From: Clostridia bacterium
GTDB taxonomy: Bacteria > Bacillota > Clostridia > Christensenellales > Aristaeellaceae
Direction: 5' to 3'
Assembly: GCA_017552535.1 (NCBI GenBank)
Contig: JAFZPV010000003.1
Span: 1 to 64,000, forward strand
DNA length: 64,000 bases
Position 1 is the first letter of the stretch; each line of letters opens with the position of its first letter. The translations under genes were made by a program, and so were the position numbers. Below are positions 52,539 through 60,897 of this stretch, piece after piece. The notes below the pieces were generated by a model. The model was given only the letters and a program-made list of their open reading frames with translations, was not told the origin of the DNA and searched no databases.

Positions 52539-53885
52539 TCAGAATCCAAGCGTGATTCGCTTGAATTCCTCTCCCCTGTGTTCGAAATCCCGGAACATAT
52601 CGAAGCTTGCGCAGGCCGGGGACAGAAGCACGTTCCAGCCCTCAGACGCCATATCGCGCGCACGCCTTACGGCGGCTTCGAAATCGTAGCCTTCATTTGC
52701 GATGTCGGTAAATCCTGCTTCGCGGAGCGCTTTTTCGATCGCCTGGGCGGTATCGCCGATCAGCACCGCGCGTTTCACCTTGGAGTTCACGATGACCTTC
52801 GCCATGGGCGCGTAATCGGAATTTTTCACGGAACCGCCCAGGATGATTACGGTGGGCGCTGTCATCGTCTCCACGGCTTTGATGGTGGAATCCGGGTTGG
52901 TGCCCTTGGAATCGTTGATGTAAGTGATGCCGTCTTTGGTGCACACGGTCTCGATGCGGTGTTCCACGCCGGAAAACGTCCTGAGCGTTCTGACAACCGT
53001 TTCCGCGGGTATGCCCGCTATCATCGCGGCTGCCGCGGCAGCAAGCGCGTTTTCCAGGTTGTGTTTGCCGGGAATGCGGATATCTTTTGCGGGTAGTATG
53101 GGCGAAACGGTATTTCCGTCATTCCACATCACCATACCGTCACGGACGAAGGCCCCTTTTTCAACTTCCTCGCTGCGGGAAAACCAGTATACGTCGCATT
53201 TGGCGCGGTGCGCCATATCGCGGGTGATGGGATCGTCGTAGTTGAGCACCAGCGCGTCGCCCGCCTGCTGGTTCATGAAGACGCGCTCCTTGATGTGGGC
53301 GTAGTTTTCGATCGTCTTATGGCGGTTCAGGTGATCCTCGGTTAGGTTCAGGATCAGGGAGATATCGGGCCTGAAGGAAGATATCGTTTCCAGCTGAAAG
53401 GAGCTCAGCTCGCATACCGTGACGCTTTCGTCCGTGGTTTCGCCCGCATGTGCGCTGTAGGGCTCCCCGATGTTTCCGACCACCTTTGTGTCCCTGCCCG
53501 CCGCGCGGAAGATCTCGCCGATCAGCGTGGTGGTGGTGGTCTTTCCGTTGGTGCCGGTCACGCCCACCAGGAAGCCTTTGGAAAATCGCCAGGCCAGCTC
53601 GATCTCGCTGATGACCTCGATGCCCTTTTGCCTTGCCAGGTTGGCGGCCTTGTGGTCCGCGGGGATACCGGGGCTGATGACCAGGGTATCCACGTCGTCC
53701 AAGAGAGTAAGGACATCCTCACCCAGGCGGTCGTCAAGCTTAAGGCTGTCCAGGGCATCGATATCGGGCTTCAGGCTTTCTCTCGTCTTCAGATCGTTGA
53801 TGCGGACATACAAGCCTTTCTGGCACAGCAGCTTTGCAGCCGCGATGCCGCTTTTGGCCATGCCCCACACAAGAACACGCTGCAT
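52539..53885 (-). CDS. murD: UDP-N-acetylmuramoyl-L-alanine:D-glutamate ligase MurD
   Basis: 448 residues; adds D-Glu to the peptidoglycan precursor. N-terminal Rossmann-like UDP domain (VLVWGMAKSGIAAAKLL), ATP loop GVTGTNGKTTTTTLIGE near 110-126, then LNLTEDHLNRH near 180 and YINDSKGTNPDS near 322, all Mur-ligase motifs. Fourteen bases after mraY. The normal next genes ftsW and murG are not between murD and ftsQ here. Confidence 0.97.
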   Translation of the reverse strand: MQRVLVWGMAKSGIAAAKLLCQKGLYVRINDLKTRESLKPDIDALDSLKLDDRLGEDVLTLLDDVDTLVISPGIPADHKAANLARQKGIEVISEIELAWRFSKGFLVGVTGTNGKTTTTTLIGEIFRAAGRDTKVVGNIGEPYSAHAGETTDESVTVCELSSFQLETISSFRPDISLILNLTEDHLNRHKTIENYAHIKERVFMNQQAGDALVLNYDDPITRDMAHRAKCDVYWFSRSEEVEKGAFVRDGMVMWNDGNTVSPILPAKDIRIPGKHNLENALAAAAAAMIAGIPAETVVRTLRTFSGVEHRIETVCTKDGITYINDSKGTNPDSTIKAVETMTAPTVIILGGSVKNSDYAPMAKVIVNSKVKRAVLIGDTAQAIEKALREAGFTDIANEGYDFEAAVRRARDMASEGWNVLLSPACASFDMFRDFEHRGEEFKRITLGF

Positions 53886-53898
53886 GGTTTTCCTCCCA

Positions 53899-54891
53899 TC
53901 ACATAAACAGGATAAACGCCGCGGCGCAGCCGATCAGCGTTATGGTGCTGTACAAAGACACCACATGGGTTTCCGGCATACCGCCCAGTTCCAGATGATG
54001 GTGCAGCGGGGACATGCGCATGAGTTTTCTGCCATGATGGCGCCGCATATATATGACCTGCGCAAAATCGGAAAGGGAGCTGATCATCATCGTCACCAGC
54101 ATGAAGGGCAGCATCAGCATGCTGCCGGACACGATGGAAACAGCCGCCAGCGCACCGCCGATGCCCAGCGAACCCACGTCGCCCATGAACATTTTGGCCG
54201 GATGCGTATTGTAGCGCAGAAATCCGAAAACCGCTGCGCACATGCACAGGCAGAAGACGCCTGTGTTCATCAGGCTGCCGTTCTGCGTGACGATGCCGGT
54301 ATATGTGGCGTAAGCGGACATGGCCGCAAACGCGATGGAACTGTTGGAAGAAAGCAGCCCGTCCAGGCCGTCCAGGATGTTGGCGGAATTATCCACCGCC
54401 ACGATCACGAACGCCGCCACCGGGATATAGAAAACACCAAGCTCCAGCCGTTTCGAGGTGAAAGGCAGCATGATCCCGGAGCCTATGGAATCGCTCGCGT
54501 AGGCGATCACGGCAAAAACGATCGCCAGAACGATCTGAGGCAAGAGTTTCTGCTTTACCGTAAGGCCTTCGGAACGGTGGCGCACCACCTTGAGGTAGTC
54601 GTCCACAAATCCGACGAGGCCGAAAGAGAGAGTGCAAAGCACGCAGTACAGAAGCAGCTGTCCGTGGTCGTTTTTATAGCGGAAGCCGAAAGCCAGGGAG
54701 CATAGCAGGCCTGCCGCCAGGAACGAAACGCCGCCCATGGTGAGGGCGCCCTGCTTGGCCATATGGTTCTGCGGGCCAAGTTCGTTGATGGTCTGCCCCA
54801 CTCGCAGCTTTTTGAGCACCGGCAGCAGGGTATAGCCGCCCAGCATCGACAGAAGCAGGGCGCACAGCCCGGCGATGATATGATAAACCAT
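53899..54891 (-). CDS. mraY: Phospho-MurNAc-pentapeptide transferase MraY
   Basis: 330 residues, about ten transmembrane helices. Makes lipid I from UDP-MurNAc-pentapeptide and undecaprenyl phosphate. Active-site segments: GLVGFVDDYLKV (paired Asp near 96-97), DNSANILDGLDGL near 166-178, FMGDVGSLGIGGAL near 234, and the His-rich MSPLHHHLELGG near 293-304. Directly after murE; murF, which normally comes between them, is missing. Confidence 0.97.
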   Translation of the reverse strand: MVYHIIAGLCALLLSMLGGYTLLPVLKKLRVGQTINELGPQNHMAKQGALTMGGVSFLAAGLLCSLAFGFRYKNDHGQLLLYCVLCTLSFGLVGFVDDYLKVVRHRSEGLTVKQKLLPQIVLAIVFAVIAYASDSIGSGIMLPFTSKRLELGVFYIPVAAFVIVAVDNSANILDGLDGLLSSNSSIAFAAMSAYATYTGIVTQNGSLMNTGVFCLCMCAAVFGFLRYNTHPAKMFMGDVGSLGIGGALAAVSIVSGSMLMLPFMLVTMMISSLSDFAQVIYMRRHHGRKLMRMSPLHHHLELGGMPETHVVSLYSTITLIGCAAAFILFM

Positions 54892-54901
54892 GTATCTCTC
54901 C

Positions 54902-56347
54902 TTACATTTCGTTGAGCAGCTCCGTCACGATCTCCTTTTCGTCAAAGGGATGCTTGACGCCCTTGATCTCCTGATAGGTCTCGTGGCCCTTGCCGGCGAG
55001 CACCACCGTGTCGCCTTCCAGCGCGTTTTCAAGGGCGTACCTGATAGCTTCGCGGCGGTTTTCGATCACGATGTACTGATCGGTAACGGGCTTGATGCCT
55101 GCTTCGATCGCATCGATGATGTCCATGGGTTCTTCGCCCCGGGGATTGTCGCTGGTGATGATGCAGAAGTCTGCGTATTTTCCGCCGATGGCGCCCATGA
55201 TGGGCCGCTTGAGAGCGTCGCGTCCGCCGCCGCAGCCGAACAGTGCGATCAGCTTGCCGCGGGTGGATTCCCGCAGGGATTTTAGTACGTTCTCCAGTGC
55301 GTCCGGCGAGTGGGCGTAATCCAGGATCACACGGTACGGCGTATTTGTGTCCAGCAGCTCCACGCGGCCCGGTACGTTCTTGAGGGCCTCCAGGCCCTTT
55401 TTGATCGAACCCATGCTCATGCCTGCCTTGTCGGCGAGGGCTGCCGCCATCAGGGCATTGTAGACGTTGAATATCCCGCTTAAGCGCAGGTGAACGGTCT
55501 CGGTGGCCCGCTTGTGGAAACTCAGAAGGAAGTCAACGCCGGCTTTGGTCATCTCCACCTGGTTCGCGTACACGTCCGCGGGCTCGCGTATGCCCGCGCG
55601 GGTGAACAAAGCGCCCATATCCTTCAGGCCCTTCACCACGGTGAGATCGTCCACGTTCACCACCAGGCTGTCCGTCATGGCGGCGATCTTCAGTTTGGCG
55701 GCGAGATACTTTTCCATGGTCCCGAAATAATCCAGATGATCCTGGGAAAGATTGGTAAAGCCCGCCGTAAGGAAGCGCACGCCGTCTATGCGGTACATGT
55801 CCAGTGCATGGGCCGACACTTCCATTATAACATATTCCATCCCCGCGCGCACCATTTCCAGAAGAATTCTCTGAAACTCAATGGGATCGGGCGTAGTCTT
55901 GCCGGCTTCGTACTCCTTATCGCCGATCATCGTGCACACGGTGCCGATCAGACCCGTGGGATGGCCTGCTTCCTGCAGGATCGAGCGGAGCATGAAGCTG
56001 GTGGTGGTTTTGCCCTTTGTTCCGGTAATGCCGATCATCTTAAGCTTTCTGGCCGGGAAGCCGTAGAACGCCGCCGCGATGTGGCTCATGGCCCTGCGGA
56101 CGGAATCTACTTTGATCTGCGCTGCTTCTGTGTCGAGCCTGCGCTCCACCACCAGCGCCACCGCCCCGTTGCTTACCGCTGCCGGCGCGAAATCGTGCGC
56201 GTCGGTATGAAGGCCGGGAACGCAGAAAAACAAACCGCCTGCGCTTTTCGTGCGCGAATCGGCGGTAAGTTCGTTTATCTCGGTTTCAGGGTTTCCGTAT
56301 ATCTCGCATGCAAACGGAAGATCGCGGACAAGATCGATGATACGCAT
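54902..56347 (-). CDS. murE: UDP-MurNAc-L-Ala-D-Glu ligase MurE
   Basis: 481 residues; adds the third amino acid of the stem peptide. ATP loop GITGTKGKTTTSFML near 110-124, SAHALDMYRIDGV near 180, VILDYAHSPDALENVL near 336-351, and the amino-acid selecting motif TSDNPRGEEP near 395. The DNPR form is that of enzymes adding meso-diaminopimelate (lysine types differ), so the wall is predicted to contain mDAP. It follows ftsL by 11 bases; ftsI and rsmH are not adjacent. Confidence 0.97.
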   Translation of the reverse strand: MRIIDLVRDLPFACEIYGNPETEINELTADSRTKSAGGLFFCVPGLHTDAHDFAPAAVSNGAVALVVERRLDTEAAQIKVDSVRRAMSHIAAAFYGFPARKLKMIGITGTKGKTTTSFMLRSILQEAGHPTGLIGTVCTMIGDKEYEAGKTTPDPIEFQRILLEMVRAGMEYVIMEVSAHALDMYRIDGVRFLTAGFTNLSQDHLDYFGTMEKYLAAKLKIAAMTDSLVVNVDDLTVVKGLKDMGALFTRAGIREPADVYANQVEMTKAGVDFLLSFHKRATETVHLRLSGIFNVYNALMAAALADKAGMSMGSIKKGLEALKNVPGRVELLDTNTPYRVILDYAHSPDALENVLKSLRESTRGKLIALFGCGGGRDALKRPIMGAIGGKYADFCIITSDNPRGEEPMDIIDAIEAGIKPVTDQYIVIENRREAIRYALENALEGDTVVLAGKGHETYQEIKGVKHPFDEKEIVTELLNEM

Positions 56348-56358
56348 ATTTCCTCCTG

Positions 56359-56781
56359 TCAGTTGGACGCCAGCTGCGTTCCGCTGTGCTGGGGCAGGTA
56401 GAGGCTGACCAGCTTTTCGTCGTTGTCCACCATGTAGAGCCTTTCGCGGGCCAGCTGCCTGATCACTTTATCCTTGGTCTCGGCTGTGAGGGTGAGCTGG
56501 CGGCTGTCGATCTGCTCCATCAGGCTGTTCTGGGCGCGTTTCAGTTCGTTAAGCTTCGCCTTGGTGCGCGCAAGATCGTTTGCTGTCTGGAAGCCCAGAA
56601 TCAGAGCGAGCAAAAGCACCGCGCCGGCAAGGTATGACAGCCACTTGGCCTGGCCCTTCACGGGACGCACGGGCTGGTAGGACTTTACCGTGCGCGGCAT
56701 GGAGCGGTCGCTGCGGCTCGGAGCGTCGTTCCAGTTATATACCTTTTTGCCGGAGCCGTTTATTCTCTTCATGTCGGCCAT
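56359..56781 (-). CDS. ftsL: FtsL-like divisome protein
   Basis: 140 residues: ~50 basic, disordered residues inside (RSDRSMPRTVKSYQPVRPV), one transmembrane helix (~48-66), then a coiled coil (LARTKAKLNELKRAQNSLME) and a short tail. This layout, and location after mraZ, identify FtsL although sequence itself is poorly conserved. The start overlaps the end of mraZ by 13 bases. Confidence 0.82.
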   Translation of the reverse strand: MADMKRINGSGKKVYNWNDAPSRSDRSMPRTVKSYQPVRPVKGQAKWLSYLAGAVLLLALILGFQTANDLARTKAKLNELKRAQNSLMEQIDSRQLTLTAETKDKVIRQLARERLYMVDNDEKLVSLYLPQHSGTQLASN

Positions 56782-57260
56782 GCTTCATCGCTCCCTTCGG
56801 TGTTTTCGGAAAAGTACTTTTCGTTTACGTAATCCAGGGCTTCGTCTTTTTCGCCGCGGCTGACCAGGGACGATTGGGCCCTGCAGGCATCCTGGTTCCA
56901 GATCTCCAGCGTGCTGCCCACGCCCATCAGAACGACCTCGCTGCCCTCCGTGAGCCCGTAATCCTGCCGTACAGCCTGCGGGATGAGCACGCGGCCCTGG
57001 GCGTCGGCGTTGTACGGGAAAAACGTACTGGAGAAGATGAGGCGCTTCAGCTTGTGGGCGCGCCGGTCGGTATCCGGGATGCGGCGCAGCTTCAGGCTCT
57101 TCTTTTCCCAGTCCTCTTTGCAGTACAGGGCGAGGGTCTCCAGGTCGCTGGAAAGGGAGATCACAAAATCCTGCCCCAGCAGGTCCCGGTAGCCCTGGGG
57201 AAGGAACAGGCGGCCCTTCGCGTCTATCGTGAGCAGGCTTCTGCCGTTAAATTCCGCCAT
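56769..57260 (-). CDS. mraZ: Transcriptional regulator MraZ
   Basis: 163 residues; two AbrB-like halves with the DxxxR signature in TIDAKGRLFLPQGYRDLLG (~12-30) and NADAQGRVLIPQAVRQDYG (~83-101). MraZ forms a ring and binds repeats ahead of its own operon. About 20 residues longer than common MraZ (~143). aaaggaggcgaccc precedes the ATG. First gene of the division cluster; rsmH (mraW), normally next, is absent. Confidence 0.95.
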   Translation of the reverse strand: MAEFNGRSLLTIDAKGRLFLPQGYRDLLGQDFVISLSSDLETLALYCKEDWEKKSLKLRRIPDTDRRAHKLKRLIFSSTFFPYNADAQGRVLIPQAVRQDYGLTEGSEVVLMGVGSTLEIWNQDACRAQSSLVSRGEKDEALDYVNEKYFSENTEGSDEAWPT

Positions 57261-57290
57261 TCGGGTCGCCTCCTTTCGTTATGTGACAAA

Positions 57291-57344
57291 ATTATACCAC
57301 ATATTTCCCTTTAAATCCACTATTAAATCCATTTTTCCCACTTT
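57291..57344 (-). promoter_or_regulatory. mraZ promoter with array of MraZ-box-like repeats
   Basis: The minus strand holds a perfect -10 TATAAT at 57291-57296. Upstream of it five GTGG/TGG/GGG-cored repeats occur at close to ten-base steps: AAAGTGGG (57344-57337), AAATGG, TAGTGG (ending at 57317), AAAGGG (ending at 57307) and ATGTGG (57302-57297). This fits the known MraZ operator style (direct TGGG- or AAAGTG-type repeats one helix turn apart). The -35 (TGGATT at 17 bases) is weak and lies within the repeats. Confidence 0.72.
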
Positions 57345-57393
57345 AAAACGGCCTGCCTTCGGTAAATTTCTTGTTAATTTCTGAAAAGACAGC

Positions 57394-57428
57394 AAAAAAG
57401 ACGGCATCCGTTTTTCGGATGCCGTTTA
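57394..57428 (-). terminator. Terminator after the metallophosphoesterase gene
   Basis: Minus-strand stem acggcatccg/cggatgccgt with a five-A loop followed by cttttttg. It isolates the division cluster from upstream transcription. Confidence 0.9.
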
Positions 57429-57440
57429 AAAGCACTCTTT

Positions 57441-58136
57441 TTATGCCTGCGTGATCAGGGAGAGTTTGAAGCCGGTGCCGTCGCAGGACACCTGATGATA
57501 ATTCACACCGTTGTGTTCGCCGCGGAAAGCGCCTTTGAGCGCGCTGCCGTGCAGGTGGCCGTACACTGCGTGCTCGACATGGTATTTTTCGAGCAGGGCC
57601 GTGACCTCGGTATCAGGATTCGCTTCGGTGAGCGGCGGATAGTGCAGCATGCACACGATGATGCCGCCCTTGCTGAGAGCTTTGGCCCTTTCCAGCGACA
57701 TTTCCAGCCGCATGAGCTCGCGCCGGCAGATGCGCTCGTCTTCCGCGTCGCTCGTATCGCAGGGCAGTATCCAGCCGCGGGTGCCGCACAGAGTGATCCC
57801 GGATACGCGTACGGCGTCGTTCTGCAGCGCGTACATGCCTTCGGGCAGCGCGTCCCGCACGCGGCTGATGGAGGCCCACCAGTAGTCGTGATTGCCGCGG
57901 ATGATCACCTTGCGCCCGGGCAGGGACGCTACGCTTTGGATGTCCTCCCGCGCGTCTTCCAGCTTCATCGCCCAGGACAGGTCCCCGGGCAGAAGCACCA
58001 GGTCGTCGTCCGTCACGCGGCTCGTCCAGTCGGCGCGGATGCGCTCAAAGTGGTCGTCCCACTGGGAGCCGAACACGTTCATGGGCTTGCTGTTTCCGCC
58101 GGGAAGATGCAGGTCGCTTATCGCATATACAAGCAC
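57441..58136 (-). CDS. Calcineurin-like metallophosphoesterase
   Basis: 231 residues. All metal-binding motifs are visible: ISDLHLP (D-x-H) near 6, LLPGDLSWAM (GD) near 47, IIRGNHDYWW (GNHD) near 78, MLHYPP near 167, and YGHLHG near 198. Substrate may be a phosphoester or cyclic nucleotide. It begins two bases after the stop of the zinc-ribbon gene upstream, so the two are coupled. Confidence 0.92.
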   Translation of the reverse strand: MLVYAISDLHLPGGNSKPMNVFGSQWDDHFERIRADWTSRVTDDDLVLLPGDLSWAMKLEDAREDIQSVASLPGRKVIIRGNHDYWWASISRVRDALPEGMYALQNDAVRVSGITLCGTRGWILPCDTSDAEDERICRRELMRLEMSLERAKALSKGGIIVCMLHYPPLTEANPDTEVTALLEKYHVEHAVYGHLHGSALKGAFRGEHNGVNYHQVSCDGTGFKLSLITQA

Positions 58137-58138
58137 GC

Positions 58139-58525
58139 TCAGACCTCTTCGTCTTCCTCGTCCTCTTCTTCCTTGTCTTCCTCGTCGAACATGTCGTCGT
58201 CCTCGGCAAAGTTTTCTCCGTCCTCGCCGCCCACGTCCACTTCGATCTCCTCCATGGAGCTCACGCTGCCGATATCGATATCGCGGCTGCTGGGATCGCT
58301 CACGCCGTCGTCCACGCCCTCATCGCTGCGGCGCTGCAGTTCCTTGAGACAGAAAGCGCATACCTCCTGGCCGGGGATCACGGGGTTTTCACCGCACTCG
58401 GAGCACAGTTCGATCATATCGTCAGGTTCGGGCTCGCCGCGCACGTCCTTGCGGCACACGGAGCACATGCCTTCGTTTTCGTACATATAATTCAGTTCGC
58501 ACCTGGGACACTTGATCAGTTTCAT
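58139..58525 (-). CDS. Zinc-ribbon protein with acidic tail
   Basis: 128 residues. Three Cys pairs (KCPRCELNY; CSVCRKD; CSECGENP ... CAFC) suggest two or more zinc ribbons in the first ~65 residues. The last ~55 residues are nearly all Asp/Glu. The start at 58525 lies seven bases from ggagg; an ATG two codons earlier is too close. Possibly binds nucleic acid or protein; no family name is certain. Confidence 0.8.
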   Translation of the reverse strand: MKLIKCPRCELNYMYENEGMCSVCRKDVRGEPEPDDMIELCSECGENPVIPGQEVCAFCLKELQRRSDEGVDDGVSDPSSRDIDIGSVSSMEEIEVDVGGEDGENFAEDDDMFDEEDKEEEDEEDEEV

Positions 58526-58587
58526 TCTCATTCCTCCGATAGTTGCTTTGGATAGCGCATATATAATACACAATAATCGCCGTATGG

Positions 58588-58606
58588 AAAGCCCCTGCGC
58601 AGGGGT
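58588..58606 (-). terminator. Possible terminator after the GNAT-like gene
   Basis: Perfect 14-base palindrome cccctgcgcagggg (58592-58605), then ctttcc on the minus strand; the U-run is poor. Confidence 0.4.
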
Positions 58607-58607
58607 T

Positions 58608-59564
58608 TTACGTTAATTCTTTGTAATATCGGACATATCTGCGGGTCTCCCGGGCGCCTGTTCCCTGTGTGAGGCGAACGGACGGACGGTTGTTTACGTC
58701 GATCACTGAGGCCTCCGCACGCATTATACCGCTTTGGATCAGGCTCTCGCACAGTGCGTCCAGAAGCAGAAGCGTTACCGCCGGACGGAAGGGAACATCC
58801 TTTGTGATGAGCGTGGTCACGCGCAGAAGCGGCCTGCCCCTAAGCGTCATGACGTAGCCGAGTGCCCTGCCATTGCCATCCAGGGCGACAAAGCTAAAGC
58901 GCGGGGATATGTATCTGCGTATCCTCCCGGCCTGAAGCGCGGTCTCGCTTTGCCACGCGCCCGCAAGCTCATACGCCGCGCGGGACAGTCCGTCCCCGAA
59001 CAGGCCGAAACGGGCTTTCTGAACGCATACGCCGAAACGGGCAGAGAGCCTGCCTGCATAGGCGCGGTACGGATTCACGGCGGGCACGGCGATCTCAAAG
59101 CACGCTTCTGTCATGCAGGGCGCAAAGCCGGCCTCTAAAAGCGCCTGCGTCTGTCCCGCGTCTCCGGGACCTGTGAAGGCTCCCCTGTCTGTTCCGCAGG
59201 GCCTGTCGCACTGGCCGGTGAACAGTCCGCTGCCGTCCGGGGGCACAGGTCCGGTCAGGGCCTCCGCGTCCGGGTAAGCATTTTGTGCCGCTTCAAGCAA
59301 AAGCGCGAACGCGTTTTCGTCACCGTCCAAAAACGCAAAAAAGGCAGTGCGCCGGCCAATGTTCTTTTCATATGCGGCGTCCTTCCACACGAGGATGCGC
59401 GCTTTGGGCCGTCCGTCCTTCAGCGCCATGAAATAAGACGCGTTCGCCGGGCAGCAGAAGAGGCGCAGATACTCCGCTTCGTCCCGGCTGTACCCGCAGG
59501 CGCGCGAGAGTGAAAAAAAAGCCCTTTTCTGCCTCGGGCTTTCGGCTTTTATGACGGTATACAT
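58608..59564 (-). CDS. GNAT-like protein of unknown function
   Basis: About 318 residues. The C-terminal part (FSFVALDGNGRALGYVMTLR, then VTLLLLDALCESLIQSGIMRA and ASVIDVNNRPSVRL) has the beta-alpha pattern of an N-acetyltransferase, and the N-terminal part may be a second, degenerate copy. No clear acetyl-CoA loop (Q/RxxGxG/A) is seen. Cysteine-rich for a cytoplasmic protein. The start at 59564 is five bases after the upstream stop; the ribosome site is weak. Confidence 0.65.
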   Translation of the reverse strand: MYTVIKAESPRQKRAFFSLSRACGYSRDEAEYLRLFCCPANASYFMALKDGRPKARILVWKDAAYEKNIGRRTAFFAFLDGDENAFALLLEAAQNAYPDAEALTGPVPPDGSGLFTGQCDRPCGTDRGAFTGPGDAGQTQALLEAGFAPCMTEACFEIAVPAVNPYRAYAGRLSARFGVCVQKARFGLFGDGLSRAAYELAGAWQSETALQAGRIRRYISPRFSFVALDGNGRALGYVMTLRGRPLLRVTTLITKDVPFRPAVTLLLLDALCESLIQSGIMRAEASVIDVNNRPSVRLTQGTGARETRRYVRYYKELT

Positions 59565-59568
59565 CCTG

Positions 59569-60153
59569 TTACTGTTGGGGCCCGGCCTCGTCCGCCTGCT
59601 CAAGCTCGGCAAGCTTTCGTCTTACGGCCTTAAAGTCTTCCCAGGCCTCCCGCTTTTTGGAAGGATCGCGCAGAAGCGCACTGGGATGGTAGGTGGGCAT
59701 GAAAAACACGCCCTTGCGTTCCACCCATATGCCGCGGGCGGCGGATATGGGCCTGTCCTCCCCCAGCACGTATCTCAGGGCGATCTTGCCCAGAAGCACG
59801 ATCACGCGGGGACGGATCAGAACGAACTGCTGCCTCAGATACGGCATGCATGCGGCGGCCTCGTCAGGTTCGGGGTTGCGGTTCATGGGCGGACGGCACT
59901 TGACTACGTTGGCGATGTACACTTCGCACCTTTCCATGCCGATGGCGTGGATCATCGTGTCAAGCAGCTTTCCGCTGGCGCCCACAAAAGGCCTGCCCTG
60001 CTCGTCTTCGTCACGGCCCGGTCCCTCGCCGATGAACATCAGGCGGGCGTTCGGGTCGCCCTCGCCCGGCACAGGATGGGTGCGGTTTTCGCAAAGCCGG
60101 CACATGCGGCAGCCGTTCACGCTTTCAAGCAGCGTTTCCCAGGAAGCTTTCAC
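59569..60153 (-). CDS. Uracil-DNA glycosylase, type 4 (iron-sulfur)
   Basis: 194 residues; removes uracil from DNA. Motif A GEGPGRDEDEQGRPFVGASG (43-62), motif B HPSALLRDP near 155, and the four Cys of the [4Fe-4S] cluster (C15, C18, a pair partner near C85 and one in the helix after PYL) fit family 4. The start is GTG at 60153 after ggaggctgaa, one base after the stop of the small membrane gene. Confidence 0.92.
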   Translation of the reverse strand: MKASWETLLESVNGCRMCRLCENRTHPVPGEGDPNARLMFIGEGPGRDEDEQGRPFVGASGKLLDTMIHAIGMERCEVYIANVVKCRPPMNRNPEPDEAAACMPYLRQQFVLIRPRVIVLLGKIALRYVLGEDRPISAARGIWVERKGVFFMPTYHPSALLRDPSKKREAWEDFKAVRRKLAELEQADEAGPQQ

Positions 60154-60154
60154 T

Positions 60155-60379
60155 TCAGCCTCCGTTCATGTGCAGCACGCGCTCGCCGATGGTGAAGAAC
60201 TCGCCGAACGACACCGGCACGTCGCTTTTGAGCCAGGCCACGAGCTCGATGAGCAGCGTGACGCACATCAAGACCAGCGCAGCGCAGGCTACGGTGACGA
60301 GAAAGTCAACCAGGCCAGCGGCGATCTGATAGCGCAGGCGGCGTTTGCGGTATTCCTTTTTGGTGATCAGTTTTGCCAT
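60155..60379 (-). CDS. Small membrane protein
   Basis: 74 residues: a basic N-terminus (KKEYRKRRLRYQ) and one long or two short transmembrane segments (IAAGLVDFLVTVACAALVL, then VTLLIELVAWL). The start codon overlaps the stop of trmL. Unknown function; its place in a coupled gene string supports that it is real. Confidence 0.65.
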   Translation of the reverse strand: MAKLITKKEYRKRRLRYQIAAGLVDFLVTVACAALVLMCVTLLIELVAWLKSDVPVSFGEFFTIGERVLHMNGG

Positions 60380-60897
60380 TATATGTAGTCCTTCCAGTCC
60401 TTCTCCTCCGGTGTGGGCAGGCGGTGCAGCTGCCCCTTGCCGGAAAGCTCCGGCCAGTGAAGCTGCCTGAGCGCTTCGTACAGCACGATGGCCACGGAAT
60501 TGCTCAGGTTCAGCGACCGGGCTTCCGGGCGCATGGGTATGCGCAGACACCGGGCGTAGTTTGCCGCGAGCAGCTCTTCGTCAAGGCCCCTGGTCTCTTT
60601 TCCGAAAACAAGATAATCGTCAGGCCGGTACTGTATAGCCGCGTGGTCCCGCGGCGCCTTGGTGGAGAGAAAATACATGTTCGCGTCCGGGTTCCTGGCG
60701 CAGAAGTCCTGCCAGTTTTCGTATACAGTATACTCCATCAGGTTCCAGTAATCAAGACCCGCGCGCTTCAGGTGCTTGTCGTCCAGCACGAAGCCCAGGG
60801 GCTTGATCAGGTGCAGTTTCGCCCCGGTCGCCGCGCAGGTGCGGGCGATGTTGCCCGTGTTCTGCGGTATCTCCGGTTCCACCAGAACGATGTTCAT
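60379..60897 (-). CDS. trmL: tRNA (cytidine/uridine-2'-O-)-methyltransferase TrmL
   Basis: 172 residues of the SPOUT class; methylates the wobble base 34 of leucine tRNAs. N-terminal VEPEIPQNTGNIARTCAATG (7-26), LVFGKETRGLDEELL near 105 and IPMRPEARSLNLSNSVAIVL near 130-149, which form the knotted SAM site. The start overlaps the stop of the Cof gene (ATGA). A longer open stretch upstream in the same frame belongs to the antisense of codons in the Cof gene and is not coding. Confidence 0.95.
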   Translation of the reverse strand: MNIVLVEPEIPQNTGNIARTCAATGAKLHLIKPLGFVLDDKHLKRAGLDYWNLMEYTVYENWQDFCARNPDANMYFLSTKAPRDHAAIQYRPDDYLVFGKETRGLDEELLAANYARCLRIPMRPEARSLNLSNSVAIVLYEALRQLHWPELSGKGQLHRLPTPEEKDWKDYI

